This document shows positions 49,672-61,405 of a stretch of DNA of 64,000 nucleotides, one piece after another (within the stretch, counting starts at the first letter, position 1; each line of letters begins with the position of its first letter). Below the pieces are notes generated by a model. It saw nothing but the letters and a program-made list of their open reading frames with translations. It was not told the origin of the DNA and searched no databases. The DNA is from Theristus sp. LFF4_11 (lineage: Eukaryota; Nematoda; Chromadorea; Monhysterida; Xyalidae). The stretch covers positions 42,501-106,500 of the forward strand of contig JASANC010000936.1 of assembly GCA_030248135.1 (NCBI GenBank), in the 5' to 3' direction. The position numbers and the translations under genes are program-made.

Positions 49672-49960
49672 CGGGGGGGCCATGTGACTTTGGGGGGGGG
49701 GCGGTCAAAATTTTGAAGTTTGATAGATAGATAGCTAAAACGCTAAAAAGCTATAAAAACAGCAAAATAATGCTAAAAATACACTAAAAATCAAGTATAA
49801 ACGCGTATTTTACCTAAAATTAGCGAATTTTTGAAGAATTACAAGCAAAAATGGTCAATTTTGGTCAAAAATTGACTTATTTTGAAAATTTTTTTTAGAT
49901 AGATAATAGCTGAGCCGAAAAAACCTGTCTGACAGAGATAGATTCGAAAAATTTTGAACA
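49672..49960 (-). mobile_element. Fragment of the hAT-like MITE
   Basis: Inverse of part of the 51685-52342 element: GATAGATAGATAGCTAAAAC, AAAACAGCAAAATAATGCTA and AAGTATAAACGCGTATTTTA all match. The terminal inverted repeats are not recognisable here. Confidence 0.6.
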
Positions 49961-50377
49961 ACTACCTATGAACGACTCATCACAAGCAACCTCAAATTAA
50001 AAAAATCACTTTTAAGAATGCATACAAATCTTTTTGTCGACCATCAGGTTTTCCTGGGGTTCAAATTTTTTTTAAAACTTTTTTTAATTATTTTTTAAAT
50101 TAATTAAAAAACGAATTTTGGCCATCAAAATTGCACTTTCATCTGAAAATGCGTTTAAGACACTTTCCACAGAAAGTGTCATTATGCTTTTTTGCCCAGA
50201 GTTTTGTGTGGATTTTGTGAGGAAACCTGCTTGCCAACTCTTGATTGTTGCCGATTTGTCGTCTTGAATGAGCGCGGCGTTGCCCATCAACAACGTGAAC
50301 CGGTGTGTTTGCTCTGAAGTGTTCAAGAAAGTACTGTGGAACACAGAAAAATCATTTGGAACGAGAACCACGACCTC

Positions 50378-50821
50378 TGGCCAGTTTTATAAAAGTGAGG
50401 AGTTGAGGAGTGTTTTAAGGAGCAAATTTGCTCCTCAATTTTTGTTCGGTTTTATAAAAGACTCCTCAACTCCTCAACCAACTTGTAAAAATCTGAATAG
50501 CATGTTTTTTGGCGGTTTGGTTTAATTTTGTCGCCGGTTTTTTTGATGAAAAACACGATAATTTTTGGTTTTCTTCCATTCAGACTTGGTTTACAAGCAG
50601 AAACAGCGACAGCGAGACAAAAAATTCACCGCTGAAAAAACGAGAATCGCACTCTGACTTCTGAGTAGTTTTGGATTGAGAAGTGTTTTGAGGAGTGAAT
50701 TTTTAACACGTGTTCTACTCAATTCACTTCTCAACTCCTCACTTTTTTTAAACCCTACTCAACTACTCTCTCAAAAATTTTCCCCTCACTCCTCAACTCC
50801 TCACTTTTATAAAACTGGCCA
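50378..50821. mobile_element. 444-bp MITE with GAGGAGT-rich ends
   Basis: Perfect 35-bp inverted ends beginning TGGCCAGTTTTATAAAAGTG, followed by AGGAGTTGAGGAGT-type repeats internally on both sides. No ORF of note. Target duplication is unclear. Confidence 0.75.
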
Positions 50822-51060
50822 CTGGGTTTGGATCCACATGCTGCAAAAGGTGGGTCCAAATTGACGTCGGACAAAGGCTAATTTTCACGAAAGTTTTTGT
50901 CAATTTTAAAGGTCAAAACAACTTTTTTCATTCTGATGGTGCCATATTCGAACTCACTCAGCGCGTCAGCCCGGTTCGAATGCACCTATTTTTCGAAAAG
51001 CTTCTTTATTAAAAGCACGCGCACCTGACCTGCATCGGCATTGCTCATGCTCATGATTAG

Positions 51061-52746
51061 AGATGTAAAAAAAATCCGGATTTTTTTTAAATTAAATTTT
51101 TTTTTTATTTTTTACAAGTTAGGTTTGTTCGAAGCGTCTCGTCGAGCTGAGTTCATCTAGACTATTTTCAGAACGATCAGGAAAACTATAAGACGAAAAT
51201 TGTGTTTTATTGAAATTATGTCCATTTCATAGAGGGAAAGTTGCATTTTCAACAGTAAAACAGGACAATTTTCGACGTGTACTTGAATATTGAACCGTTC
51301 TTAGTTGTTCCTCTTTAGAAAATTACCAAAATTTGACTGTGTTCAAAAATTCCTGTTTGCTGTAGCTAAGTCGGCAACCCCTGTCGACCCGGTCGCCCCC
51401 CCCAAGACACTTACTTTCAGGTTCAACCAGCTATGCTATCTGCCACATGGCGAGAGCCCACTCTTCAAATCATCGTATCGAAAACACGTACCATGATTTC
51501 GCGATCACGTTGCGGGCAACTACTGACAGACGCAAGTGGCAAGTTTAACACGTTAGTTCAGCTCAGCACGCAAGTTTTAACATGTGGCCAATCGGGTATC
51601 TGAACAACGGTCGTGTGATGTGGTATTAACCAACATCTCCGCTCCAATTGTTTAACAATATATCGCACAACTCCATTGTAGACCCATAGTTGTTCTAGGG
51701 GGGGCCTGGGGGGGCCGGCCCCCCCCCAAAATTTTTCGAATCTATCTCTATCAAACAGGTTTTTTTGGCTCAGCTATTATCTATCTGAAAAAAATTTTCA
51801 GCCAGCTATCTATCTGAAAATTTTTGTCTTCGAAGACATGAAATAAGTCAATTTTTGACCAAAATTAATCATTTTTGCTCGTAATTCTTGAAAATTTCGG
51901 TAATTTTAGGTAAAATACGCGTTTATACTTGATTTTTAGTGTATTTTCAGCATTATTTTGCTGTTTTTATAGCCTTTTAGCGTTTTAGCTATTTTCCATC
52001 CACCCCCACCCCCCGAAATTCGTAATTTAGGAAAGAAAACCTGCCAACGCGGGATTAATACAATGGGAGTTATATATATACATTTATTTATATAGACAAA
52101 AAATCAAATTTCGAAAAAAAATTTTAGGGTGTGCAGAAAATTGTGGGGGGAGGGGGGGGGGGGGGCCGCCCGACAAAGTTTTAGGGGGGGTGGCACGGTG
52201 CCCCCCCCCCCCCCAAAGTCACCCCCCCCCGCCCACGGTACTGCACTCCCCCCAAAATTTTCCAGCTATCTATCTATCTGGAAAGTTTGCTCCAGCTATC
52301 TATATCGGCCCCCCCCAACCCCTCGGCTCTGGAACAACTATGTGTAGACCTATAACATACGCCAATCAAAAAGATATCATGTTCATCTCATGGCCTACCG
52401 ACTGAAAAACATGTTCTAAGTTGCAAGAAAACGATTTCTGAAACGATATTTCAATCAAGTTAAGTCATTTCAACGCTAAAAATTGACTCTAGAAATCATC
52501 CAAATCGAAAAACATGGAGTACGTCGGTCAAAATGAATGACCAAATAATGACATTTACCTAAGCACATAAAGAAGTTGGGAAGAAAATTTGGTTTGAACT
52601 TTCAAAAAAATTATGCCATAAATCGAATTTTCAGAGCAAAGTAGAAAAAAAATTTTTCAAATTTTTTTTGAGTTTGAAAAAAATCCAAATTAAAAAAAAA
52701 CCAAAAATAAAATAAAAAATTTTTTTTTCAAAGCCCCTAACCCTAG
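51061..52746 (+). repeat. 1-kb repeat, copy 1 (interrupted)
   Basis: Runs from AGATGTAAAAAAAATCCGGA to AAAGCCCCTAACCCTAG. It is inverted and uninterrupted at 61406-62436, with shared blocks such as TTCGAAGCGTCTCGTCGAGC and AACATGGAGTACGTCGGTCA. It carries a 658-bp hAT-like insertion (51685-52342). Small frames inside are not conserved as proteins. Confidence 0.75.
51685..52342. mobile_element. hAT-like MITE with 8-bp target duplication
   Basis: Ends CATAGTTGTTC and GAACAACTATG, flanked by TGTAGACC on both sides (51677-51684, 52343-52350). An 8-bp duplication is typical of hAT elements. The paralogous repeat at 61406-62436 keeps the empty site with a single GGTCTACA (61811-61818). The inside has CTATCTATCTG blocks and G/C runs and no transposase. 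Confidence 0.85.
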
Positions 52747-53789
52747 GTGGGGTGGGGGGGGGAGTCTAGTACCCGTGTCGAGGTAAAGGGGGGGAGGGGG
52801 GGTACACGGCAGTACCGAAGGCGAAAGCAAATTTTCGAGGGGGGGGGGGTGTCGTCACGTGGAGGGGGGGGGGGGTGCCGAAAATTTTTCCGTGGGGGGG
52901 GGGCAGTCATGGTACAGTGACCCCCCCCCCAGGGGGGGGCCATGGGGGGGGGGTGCCCTATGGTCGAAAAGTTTCGGGGGGGCCCCCCCCCCCCACCCAT
53001 GAGATTTTTTCGCTTAAATTTTGAAGGAAAAACGCTAAATTTTGCTGCAAAATCTTTGAAATTACAATGAAGAATGTCAAGTTATCATATATTTAGCTTA
53101 TATTATGGACTTTAAAGACAAAAAATCATGATTTTTGAGCAAAAATTCATGATTTTTGGGTGGTCCGAGAAAATGTTTGGGGGGTGTCACTGTTACTTAG
53201 GTCCATGTAGGGGGGGGGTGGGTGGGGTGTCTGGCAAATTTCGAGGGGGGGGGGGTGTGGATGGTCCAGTGTCAGGTTTTGGGGGGTGGGTGTCGCGTGA
53301 CCCCCCCCACCCCCCCCCCCCACGCGGAGGTCTCGGGCGCTCTGGGGGGTGTACCCCCCCCACCCCCCTCGTCTTCGGTACTGGTACACGGGTATCTGCC
53401 CGTGCACGGGCAGGATTTTCGGCTGAGGGGGGGGTGGTGTGGACCCCCCCACAACCAACGCACTTGATCCAGAATAAATCAGTTGATCCAGTTGATGTCA
53501 CAAAGTAAAGTCGAAGAAAATTTTTGTTGAACTTTCAAAAAATTATGCCAAAAACGGGCATCTACACAACATTGTGCGGAAAATTTTTGAAAAAAAAATT
53601 CGAAAAATTTAAAAAAAATAAAAAATGTTCATTTTTTCCTTTTTTTTATAAAAAAAATAAAAAAAATTTTTTTTGAAGCTTACATCTCTACTCATGATCC
53701 ACTAGCGCGCGTGCGTGTACACGCTCCCGCCTCAACAAAAACTTGCTCAAAACGCAATTGTTCTGACATCTTCCTACTTGAAAAGGCTA

Positions 53790-53870
53790 GACTTAGGTTA
53801 GGATTAGGTTAGGATCATGTTAGGCTTAAGATTAGGCTTTAGGTAGGATTAGGTTTAGAATTAGGTCCGT
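53790..53870 (+). repeat. Telomere-like TTAGG(N) interstitial repeats
   Basis: Degenerate units TTAGGTTAGGATTAGGTTAGG followed by TTAGGC and TTAGGT variants. A second tract with (TCCTAA)n is at 63316-63348. Confidence 0.6.
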
Positions 53871-53875
53871 TTAAG

Positions 53876-54248
53876 CAATGTCCGACAACGAGCGCGTTTC
53901 ACCTGAAGCGGTTTTTAGAAAAGTAGGGCAGCCCTATTTTTGTCGACCATCGGATTTCCTCCGGCATTTTGAATTTTTTAAAATTAATTTAAGAAAATTT
54001 AAATTAACCTTAGGTTTTCCTCCGGCATTTTGGATTTTTTTAAAAATTGATTAAAAAGGATTTTTAAATTTTTTTAAAAATTGAAAAAATCGGGATTTTT
54101 ACGTGTTTTGAACCTTATAAAAACAAGGCGTAAAAAGAAAAGAAAAAAAGAAAAAAACTGCAAGAAGAAGAAGAGGAAAAGAAAAAAAGGCTGCCCTTCT
54201 TTTCTAAAATCCGCTTCAATTAAAACACGCTCGTTGTCGGACATTGCT
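53876..54248. repeat. Inverted repeat, 58-bp arms
   Basis: GCAATGTCCGACAACGAGCG (53876 onward) recurs inverted ending at 54248, with arms of about 58 bp differing at few positions and about 250 bp of AT-rich spacer between. The arms translate to MSDNERV, but no longer protein is supported. Confidence 0.65.
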
Positions 54249-55206
54249 AAAACTGCAAGAACGAACAGCGTATCAAACGGGAGATCTTTACAAAATAAAA
54301 TCGCAAAAAGAAAAGAAAGAAAAAATAAATAAAAAAATAAAAAACAAAGAAAAAAAATCAAAAAAAAAGAAAAAAGAAAAAACCACCGGCACCAAAAAAA
54401 CAGGAAACGGCAAAAACAGAAAACCAAAAAAAACAAAAAGCCAAAACCAAGTGCTCAAAATGGGCTAAAAAGCAAAAAAGCAATAAACAAAAAGAGCGCA
54501 GAAACAAGAAAACAAGAATAAGAGAAATTAAGCGGATTAGACAAAAAATGCCTAAAATTACAAATCAAATGCCTAAAAATGCCTAAAAAAATTATTAATC
54601 ACAAACAAGTTTTCTCTACAGAATTTCCAAAAATTCATCAACCAGTACTGAAGATGACAGTCATTTTTCCAAAAATTCATCAACCACTACCGAAGATGAC
54701 AGTCATTTTTAGATAACGGGGTACTTACCCGCGGGGGTGCCAAATTTGGGGGATGGGGGTAATTGAGAAACCCCCTCCGGTCGCCTGCTAAGATGATGCA
54801 CCGGATGCTAATCGGTTCATGGGTCTTAAAACAACTATTTTAGCAACTTTTTTTAGTTTTTTGTTTTTAAAGTTGGCATGCTTTATGATATAACACTAGC
54901 AGACATTTCCCAATCAAAAAGTGAAGTAAACGAATTTAAACGCCTTTTTTGGTTCCCAAATCTAAGACTGAGCCCAAACCTAATCCTAAGCTTTTTTGAG
55001 ATGCAATGTAGCAGTTTCAGGTTTTATTAGTATTTTTATTGTGCGATGTGAACAAGAAGCGCAATCAGTTAACGATGCAACAGCTGATGATGAAAATAAA
55101 GTTTTACAGAGTTACAGAAAATCGACAGCAATGATGTGGTGTGGTTTATGAACAATTTCTTTTTAATACGTGGTTCTTATTTTTGTTTTTTCAACAACGG
55201 ATCCTT

Positions 55207-57210
55207 TCAGTGCATTTCAGTGTAGTCGCTGGCTGTAGAAATGAACCTGCGTTTAGCTGAGTAGCCGGTGACGAGTCCAATAGAGGAAATTCCAAGAAAA
55301 ATTGTTGCGTACAATGTTGATCGGTTTTTCAGACTTTCCATGTTGCTAAGCTTCCGCGATCGCTCGCACATGAATACTGCAAAAACATATGTACACGCAC
55401 GCAGAAGTTTTTTTTGCATCCTGCACTGCATCCTGCACTGCTCCTACACTGCATCCTGCACTGCTCCTACACTGCATCCTGCACTGCATAGTCACTTTCA
55501 GAAAAACATTTTAACGATGCAGTGCAAAATGAAGTGAAGTTTGCAGTACAGTGCAATTTGCGTGACCGTAAAACGTGCTTAAATTTATTACATTTATCAA
55601 AACTACTTTTGCTTCCTAGAATTTTGCTACTTACTGTTGCCAAATCCTCCTTGTTTTTCGACTTCATATGCTTGAATCTGAGTTGGAGGCTTGAACTGAA
55701 CTGTGACATCCGCTTCACCCTCGTTTTCTGCCGACTAAAGTATCAACAAGAAATAATTTTGTCACGGCCTAATAAAGAGAATGTGGCTTTTAATTTTTCT
55801 AAAACTTCAAACGATTCTTCTCGAGCATATTTTTTTTCAAAAACAACGCTAACCAGAGTGACGTTGAAACTGTTTTTGCAGTAGAAGCTACGCACGATTG
55901 GCGCTTTCACCGCAATTCGCTTGCGATTCGACGCCACAACTCGTTTTCCTGAATGTTTTTATAGTTTAAATTTGAATAAAGTTTCTAAATATCTAGCGAC
56001 CGCCCACCTTTGCCAGGGGAGAAAAACAACTCCAAGCTTGTCATACGCCACGTCCATTCCGGCGTGTGCTTAATTTGGTTCATGTGCTTGTCCTGCAAAG
56101 TGCAAAGCTTGTTTTTATACACACACGGCACGGATAAAAAATCTCAATAAACAAGCACACGCAATATCAGCTGCAAAAAACATTTGAATTTTTTTAACTC
56201 TGGAGTCGGGGAGCCATTTTTTCACCAGCCCCTTTCTTCATGAAAAGAGTCAGGTTGTACGGTACTACAAACCAACCGTTCCAAATTTGAACTTCAACAT
56301 GAAACCGGATCCATCCAGTTTTCCCCAGTGCACTATGAACTCTGCTTTCTCGTGTCGATTTCTCGCGCACTCACCGTCAATTGTGGCCTCCTCCGAAATT
56401 TGTTCAATCACTTCGCCGTCAATGTGCTGCAGTTTTTTAAGCTTTAATTTCAGAAAAGAAATGGCTGATGAAGCGTAGCGATAACCACAAGCCATCAGCC
56501 ACCACATTGATAATCGCTGCGTCATACAAAATGATGGCAGGACCAGCTTTTTGGTTCTTTTAAAATCAACAGCATCACTGTGAAAATGTGTAACTTTTCA
56601 CACAACTTTTGACGCAACTTTCGAGGTTGATACTTGATAGCCGAAAAGTAAGAAGTTGCAGAAGTTAGTTTTTAACAGTGATTGTCGTGTTGCCGAGTGC
56701 TAAGCTAACCGCATCACCGAGGCGCCGGATGACCAGCCGTCCATCAATGTTCGCTAATAGACAGATTCTGTCCTGCTCATTTTTCAAGCCAACAAGCTTT
56801 TCATTGTCTCTGTCGCGGAACGCGTAGTACTTCGGTGGTGCGGTGGTGGTTGTCGTGGTTGTGGTGCTGCTGCTCGTTGTCGATGAAATCTGACTCTTCA
56901 CGGTTTCCACTGCGCTGCCTTTCGCGACCTGCGGCTGATCTGCACCTAGACATTGCATTGCTCAAATCAGTTTTCACTGCAGCCTTTTGCGTGTAAGAAA
57001 AAAAAATCACTCAAAAAATATCCCAACACTGCAGTCGTTTCCTTAAAATGGACGTGGTAAAAATCAATGTGGTAAAGCATGACGTTTTGCCTGTTTGGTT
57101 TTTTACTACGGTGCACAGCAGTTGAGACATTTTTCTGTGTCTTTCAAACCTCTGGTGAGCGTCGGTTCTGTGGAAATCAGTAACGTCAGAACAAGCCACA
57201 AAGAAAACAT
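55207..57210 (-). CDS. LAMP-like lysosomal membrane glycoprotein
   Basis: Exons, minus strand: 57150-57210 (signal peptide MFSLWLVLTLLIS, tentative), about 56949-56677, 56277-56426, 56008-56092, 55854-55948, 55635-55734 and 55207-55376; roughly 310 residues. Order of parts: signal peptide, Thr-rich mucin-like hinge (STTSSSTTTTTTTTAPP), a domain with four Cys (ICLLANIDGRL, TIDGECARN, RSFYCKNSFNVTL, GGFGNIFMCERS), a transmembrane helix (LYATIFLGISSIGLVTGY), and a short basic tail ending ASDYTEMH, where YTEM fits a YxxPhi lysosomal sorting signal. Cys spacing and the W..L/FxF pattern resemble LAMP luminal domains. N-glycosylation sites NTT and NVT are present. The 5' end of exon 2 and its GTTAAA donor are uncertain. 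A diverged LAMP is the best reading. Confidence 0.6.
55416..55490 (+). repeat. Short minisatellite in LAMP-like intron
   Basis: Three tandem copies of a unit built from TGCATCCTGCACTGCTCCTA, immediately beyond the acceptor side of the last exon. Low-complexity frames result. Confidence 0.75.
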
Positions 57211-57660
57211 ATTGTTTCTGAAAAAAGTTTTTTTGCAACTGAAAAATTTTATGAAAATCACAAGGGTTCAATGTATGTACTGAAAATGTGAACGTTCACA
57301 TTGTGAATCAGCTTTAGCGGACTCCTGTGCGACAAAAGGAGAACCTCACAATTTGAGCACATAAATAAATACAAATATACAGTGTGCATGTGCACGCGTG
57401 GGTGCATTTTGGACGGAGACCTCACTCATCTCAAGCGTTAATATCAAACCACGAGAAGAACTAAAACGACATGCATGCACGGGTGTGTACGTGGCTTTAT
57501 ATCGAGATTTGTGCCATTGGAAACTAACTATTGAGGCGACCAAATATAATCCAGTCAAAAGTGTCCATTATATTGCCAACTGCCATATTGTATGATTGTA
57601 GCTGAGAAAAAGTGTAGGGTTTGTCTAGGACTGAATAAAGGTTGCATTTGTCGATTGCCT
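57211..57660. other. Upstream flank of the LAMP-like gene
   Basis: About 450 bp between the putative LAMP-like start codon and a TIR element. It would contain the promoter. No exon or clear promoter motif is seen. Confidence 0.4.
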
Positions 57661-59662
57661 ATCAGAAGCGGCCCGATCATAAGCGGGCCGGATCATTTGC
57701 GGCCTGAACGCGTTCATATGCGGGCCATCAATAGCAGGTCGCCCTCAATCAAAAGCGGGCCGATCATAAGCGGGTCGCCCATGTTCATAAGCGGGTCATC
57801 ACTTGCGGACCGCCCACGTTCATAAGCGGGTCGATCATAAGCGGGCCGCATGTGTTCAGAAGCGGGCCATAATAAGCGGGTCAATAATTGATCATAAAAG
57901 GGGCCAATCATAAGCGGGCCAATAATTGATCATAAAAGGGGCCAATCATAAGCGGGCCAATAATTGATCATAAGCGGGTCAACCCAAATTATCATCGGCG
58001 GGCCGCGCACATTCATTTTAAGCTCAATTATTGATCATAAACGGTCTGAGCTCGCATTGTGCACGCACACTATGTGATGCGTTCAATTACGGGCCTAACG
58101 CAGATTTAAAAAAAATTTCTAAAAAACCTAAATGAATTTTTGTCTCAGCCCAGGTTCAAGCCATACAAAAACAGCGAGCAACAGCACAAACCATTTGAAA
58201 TCGGCATATCAGCCGTCAAAAAGTGAACAAAGAAATGACAATAATGTAGGTTCAAGCTTAATTCAGCACTCAAAAAAATTTATTGTCTCAGCCCAGGTTC
58301 AAGCGACAGAAAAGCAGCGAGCAATAGCATAAACCGTTTGAAATTGGCATATCAGCCGTCAAAAAGAAAACAAACAAATGACAATGATGAAGGTTCAAGC
58401 CATGTAAAAACAGCGAGCAATAGCAGAAATCGGCAAAAAATCAGCCTTCAGGACACGAAATTGCGCCCGCAAGCAAAAAATGCTGGCACTGTATAACCAA
58501 ATATAATAAAAAAGTTACAGGAAATTTTTTAAACCGGTCCATTTTGGCAAAATACAGAGCCCGCGAAATTTTGAAGTAAAGTAATCAACAGGAATTGGTT
58601 TTAGTAATGGAAACAAAAGCTCCATTTAAGGCGAAGTATGTAGCTTTTATAGTCTACTCCCGTTCTTTCTGTTTCGCGAGCTCTGTATTTTTCTAAAAAA
58701 TGACAGGTTAAAAAACACACACTGTACTACGCAGAAATCAAGGTACCAAAGGCCACTTAGTTCAGTACCTTCGTGTACATGAACCATATGGCGGCGCAGA
58801 TTACTCCAAGCACGAGAGCACGATTGACGACTGCATAATAATATTCATTCAAATATTATAGTGAACAAAGCGGTGGTTGCGGTGGAGCGGAAGTTCTGGT
58901 GAGTGGTGAAACAAAACAATAAATGACAAAATGTGTTGCTTTCTGTTTTTTGACAAAAGGGTGAGCTTGAATCAAAAATGGAAAAAGGTGACAAAAACGC
59001 GAGTACACACACACGGTACAACAATTTAAAAGGACTTACCTATTGGCATCACGAATTCTTGCACTTTTTGCTCAACACCAGACTTGAGTTCTGCAATCTC
59101 ATTGTCGACCTCTTGTTCAACCACTTTCATGTTGTTTGTGGCGAATTCGCCCATCGCCTGCACGCTTTTTTCAGCTGTTATTATTATTGACCCGCTTATG
59201 ATTGGCCTGCATATGAACGTGTGGGCGGTCCGCTGATGATAATTTGGGTTGACCCGCTTATGATCAATTATTGACCCGCTAATGATTGGCCCGCATATGA
59301 ATGTGCGCGGCCCGCTGATGATAATTTGGGTTGACCCGCTTATGATCAATTATTGACCCGCTTATGATTGGCCCGCATATGAATGTGCGCGGCCCGCTGA
59401 TGATAATTTGGGTTGACCCGCTTATGAACACATGCGACCCGCTTATGATCGGCCCGCTTTTGATTGTGGACGAACCGCTATAGATCACCCGCTTATGAAC
59501 ATGGGCGATCCGCTTATGATCGACCCGCTTTTGATTGAGGGCGACCCGCTGTAGATCACCCGCTTATGAACGCGGCCGGCCCGCAAATGATGGCCCGTTT
59601 ATGAACGACCCGCTTTTTGGGCCGCTTTTGAACGACCCGCTTTTGATCGGGCCGCTTCTGAT
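57661..59662. mobile_element. 2-kb TIR element with AAGCGGGYC subterminal arrays
   Basis: Both ends start ATCAGAAGCGGCCCGATC (57661-57678; inverse 59645-59662) and the match continues for about 29 bp. Behind each end lies an array of ATCATAAGCGGGYC-type units in opposite orientation (57661-58090 and 59185-59662). The middle (58130-58440) has repeats with GGTTCAAGC and ACAGCGAGCAA, then two coding exons (58757-59174). Subterminal repeat arrays are typical of transposase-binding ends in several DNA transposon families; the superfamily is not identifiable. Confidence 0.65.
58757..59174 (-). CDS. Small protein with C-terminal membrane anchor, last two exons
   Basis: Exons 59040-59174 and 58757-58830 have good sites (TAATAACAG acceptor, ATAG|GTAAGT donor, TTATGCAG acceptor) and join in frame. 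The upstream exon encodes an amphipathic/coiled segment (EKSVQAMGEFATNNMKVVEQ then EVDNEIAELKSGVEQKVQEF). The last exon gives VMPIVVNRALVLGVICAAIWFMYTKVLN-stop in outline: a single transmembrane helix near the C-terminus with a short tail. An internal ATG (MGEFATNN) could start a 62-residue protein if no upstream exon exists. I do not recognise the family. Both exons lie inside a TIR-bounded element. Confidence 0.5.
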
Positions 59663-60780
59663 GACAAACCGACCAGGGTTGTTAAAAAAAACAAAAATCG
59701 CCATTTTTGTTAAAAAAATTGAAAAAAAAATTTCAAAAATCCAAGTTGTGCTAAATCAATCAGGGAGTCCGAAGAACCACATATGATCAGTACCGTGGGC
59801 GAGGGGGGGGGGGGGGGTACACCCCCCCCAGAGCACCAAAGACCGTCGGGTGGGGGGGTGGGGGGGGCACCGTGCCACCCCCTAAACCCGGGCATCCCCC
59901 CCCATCGAACCCCCCCCCCCATCGAAAATTTGGCCGACACCCCCCCCACACCCCCCATATAAGCTGAATATATGATAACTTGACCATCTTCATTGTAATT
60001 TCAACGATTTTGCAGCAAAATTTAGCGTTTTTCCTTCAAAATTTAAGCGAAAAAATATCATGGGGGGTGGGGGGGGTGGACCCCCCACAGAAAATTTTGA
60101 AAAAATGCACCCCCCATGGGACCCCCATGGGGGGTCCCACGTTACCATAGGTTGGACCCCCCCTCACTTTTTGGTCGGCACCCCCCCCCCCCCACGGCAC
60201 CATACCCAGTACCGTGGGCGCGGGGGGGGGGGGGGTACACCCCCCCCAGAGCACCAGAGACCGTCGGGTGGGGGGGGGGGGCCCCCACCGTGCCACCCCC
60301 CCCCTAAAACCGGGCACCCCCCCCCATCGGACCCCCCCCTCGAAAATTTGGCCGACACCCCCCCCACACCCCCCATGAAATTTTGTCTGGCGAAGACCCC
60401 CCCAAAATTTTTTGTACACCCCAAAATTTTTTTCGAAAATCATGATTTTTTGTCTATAAAGTCCATAATATAAGCTGAATATATGATAACTTGACCATCT
60501 TCATTGTAATTTCAACGATTTTGCAGCAAAATTTAGCGTTTTTCCTTCAAAATTTAAGCGAAAAATTATCATGGGGGGGTGGGGGGTGGACCTAGAGATG
60601 TAAGGGGCAAAAAATTTTTTTTTTAAATTTTTAAAAAAAAAAGTAAAAAAAATGAGCATTTTTTTTATTTTTTTTATTAAAAATTTTTGAAATTTTTTCT
60701 TTAATGTGCCCTGAAAATGCCGTTTTTGGCATAATTTTTCGAAAGTTCAACAAAAATTTTCTTTGACTTTACCTTGTCAC
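59663..60780. other. C/G-run repeat block
   Basis: Two direct copies of a segment containing CCCCCCCAGAGCACC, GACCGTCGGGTGGG and CCCCCATCG (about 59800-59960 and 60210-60380), each followed by the ATAAGCTGAATATATGATAA block. Frames are Pro/Gly-rich low complexity. No gene is supported. Confidence 0.55.
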
Positions 60781-60911
60781 TTAGTCTTCAACGCTGCAGG
60801 TGGTATTCTGGATTGATTTATCGACTGTTTTTAGCCTTGGTGAGTGATGATCGACTCGCGCATTGAAGTACTTGAGCGTCGCAAAGGCTAGTTCAACAAA
60901 TTCCGATGCCG
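60781..60911 (-). CDS. Exon-like fragment, weakly cystatin-like
   Basis: After a TCTCACCTTAG acceptor the frame reads ASEFVELAFATLKYFNARVD followed by KTVDKSIQNTTCSVED-stop (42 residues). The A..FA...YFN pattern recalls the first helix of cystatins, but the inhibitor loop motif is not evident. Upstream sequence (60941-61170) is open in parts, but phases do not join cleanly. It could be a captured gene fragment in the repeat nest. Confidence 0.25.
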
Positions 60912-61405
60912 CTAAGGTGAGATAGAAGCAGAGAACTCACATTTACGCATCGTTTTTCAGGATCTCGAAAGGTCGAAATTGCACTGTCTGCCACTGCAAG
61001 CGTAACTTCGTTGGTTGCTCGTTGCTGTTTCGCCTCGTGTCGTCAGCATGATCACACCGGTTTGTTGTTGAACTTGTTTCCGTGTTATTTGAGGTGAATT
61101 GAGAGGCAAAACACGAGACGTGATGTCGTCGGTGGGAAAATGGGGTCGCCGAAACCAAGTCTGAAATTTTCACCCTCCTCCCATATGAGTGGGGGTCATA
61201 TGGTAAGTCGGTGGCTCCTCAGATGGTGATATTCGGACTCCCTGAAAAATTCTGAACAACTTTCATTTAAAAAAAAAATTAAAAAAAAAATTTTTTTTAA
61301 AAGAAAAAAAATAGAAAATTTTTTTTTTCTTGACATCTCTAGGTGGACCCCCCACAGAAAATTTTGAAAAAAATGCACCCCCCATGGGACCCCCATGGGG
61401 GGGGT

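Larger units (their letters stand above)
49300..55206. other. Transposon nest with G/C homopolymer runs
   Basis: Layered non-autonomous elements detailed separately, plus many runs of 7-17 G or C (for example 49470-49490, 52140-52240, 52750-53450). Frames through these runs encode Gly/Pro-rich or Lys/Phe-rich low-complexity peptides and are not genes. Around 52980-53120 a block with AAATTTTGCTGCAAAATC recurs inverted at about 59960-60060 and 60440-60590. Confidence 0.6.

Noticed and set aside
51305..51496. 63-residue frame MFLFRKLPKF..., also found inverted at 61938-62189
   Set aside because: The two copies diverge by frameshift in a C/G run, as expected for non-coding repeat DNA.
53128..53508. 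Gly/Pro-rich frames on both strands in the G/C-run blocks (also 52743-53000 and 59787-60473)
   Set aside because: They are translations of homopolymer runs; the same repeats are frameshifted between copies, so no coding constraint.
54074..54468. Lys-rich and Phe-rich frames around 54.1-54.5 kb
   Set aside because: Poly(A)-rich tracts give Lys on one strand and Phe on the other; nothing beyond low complexity.
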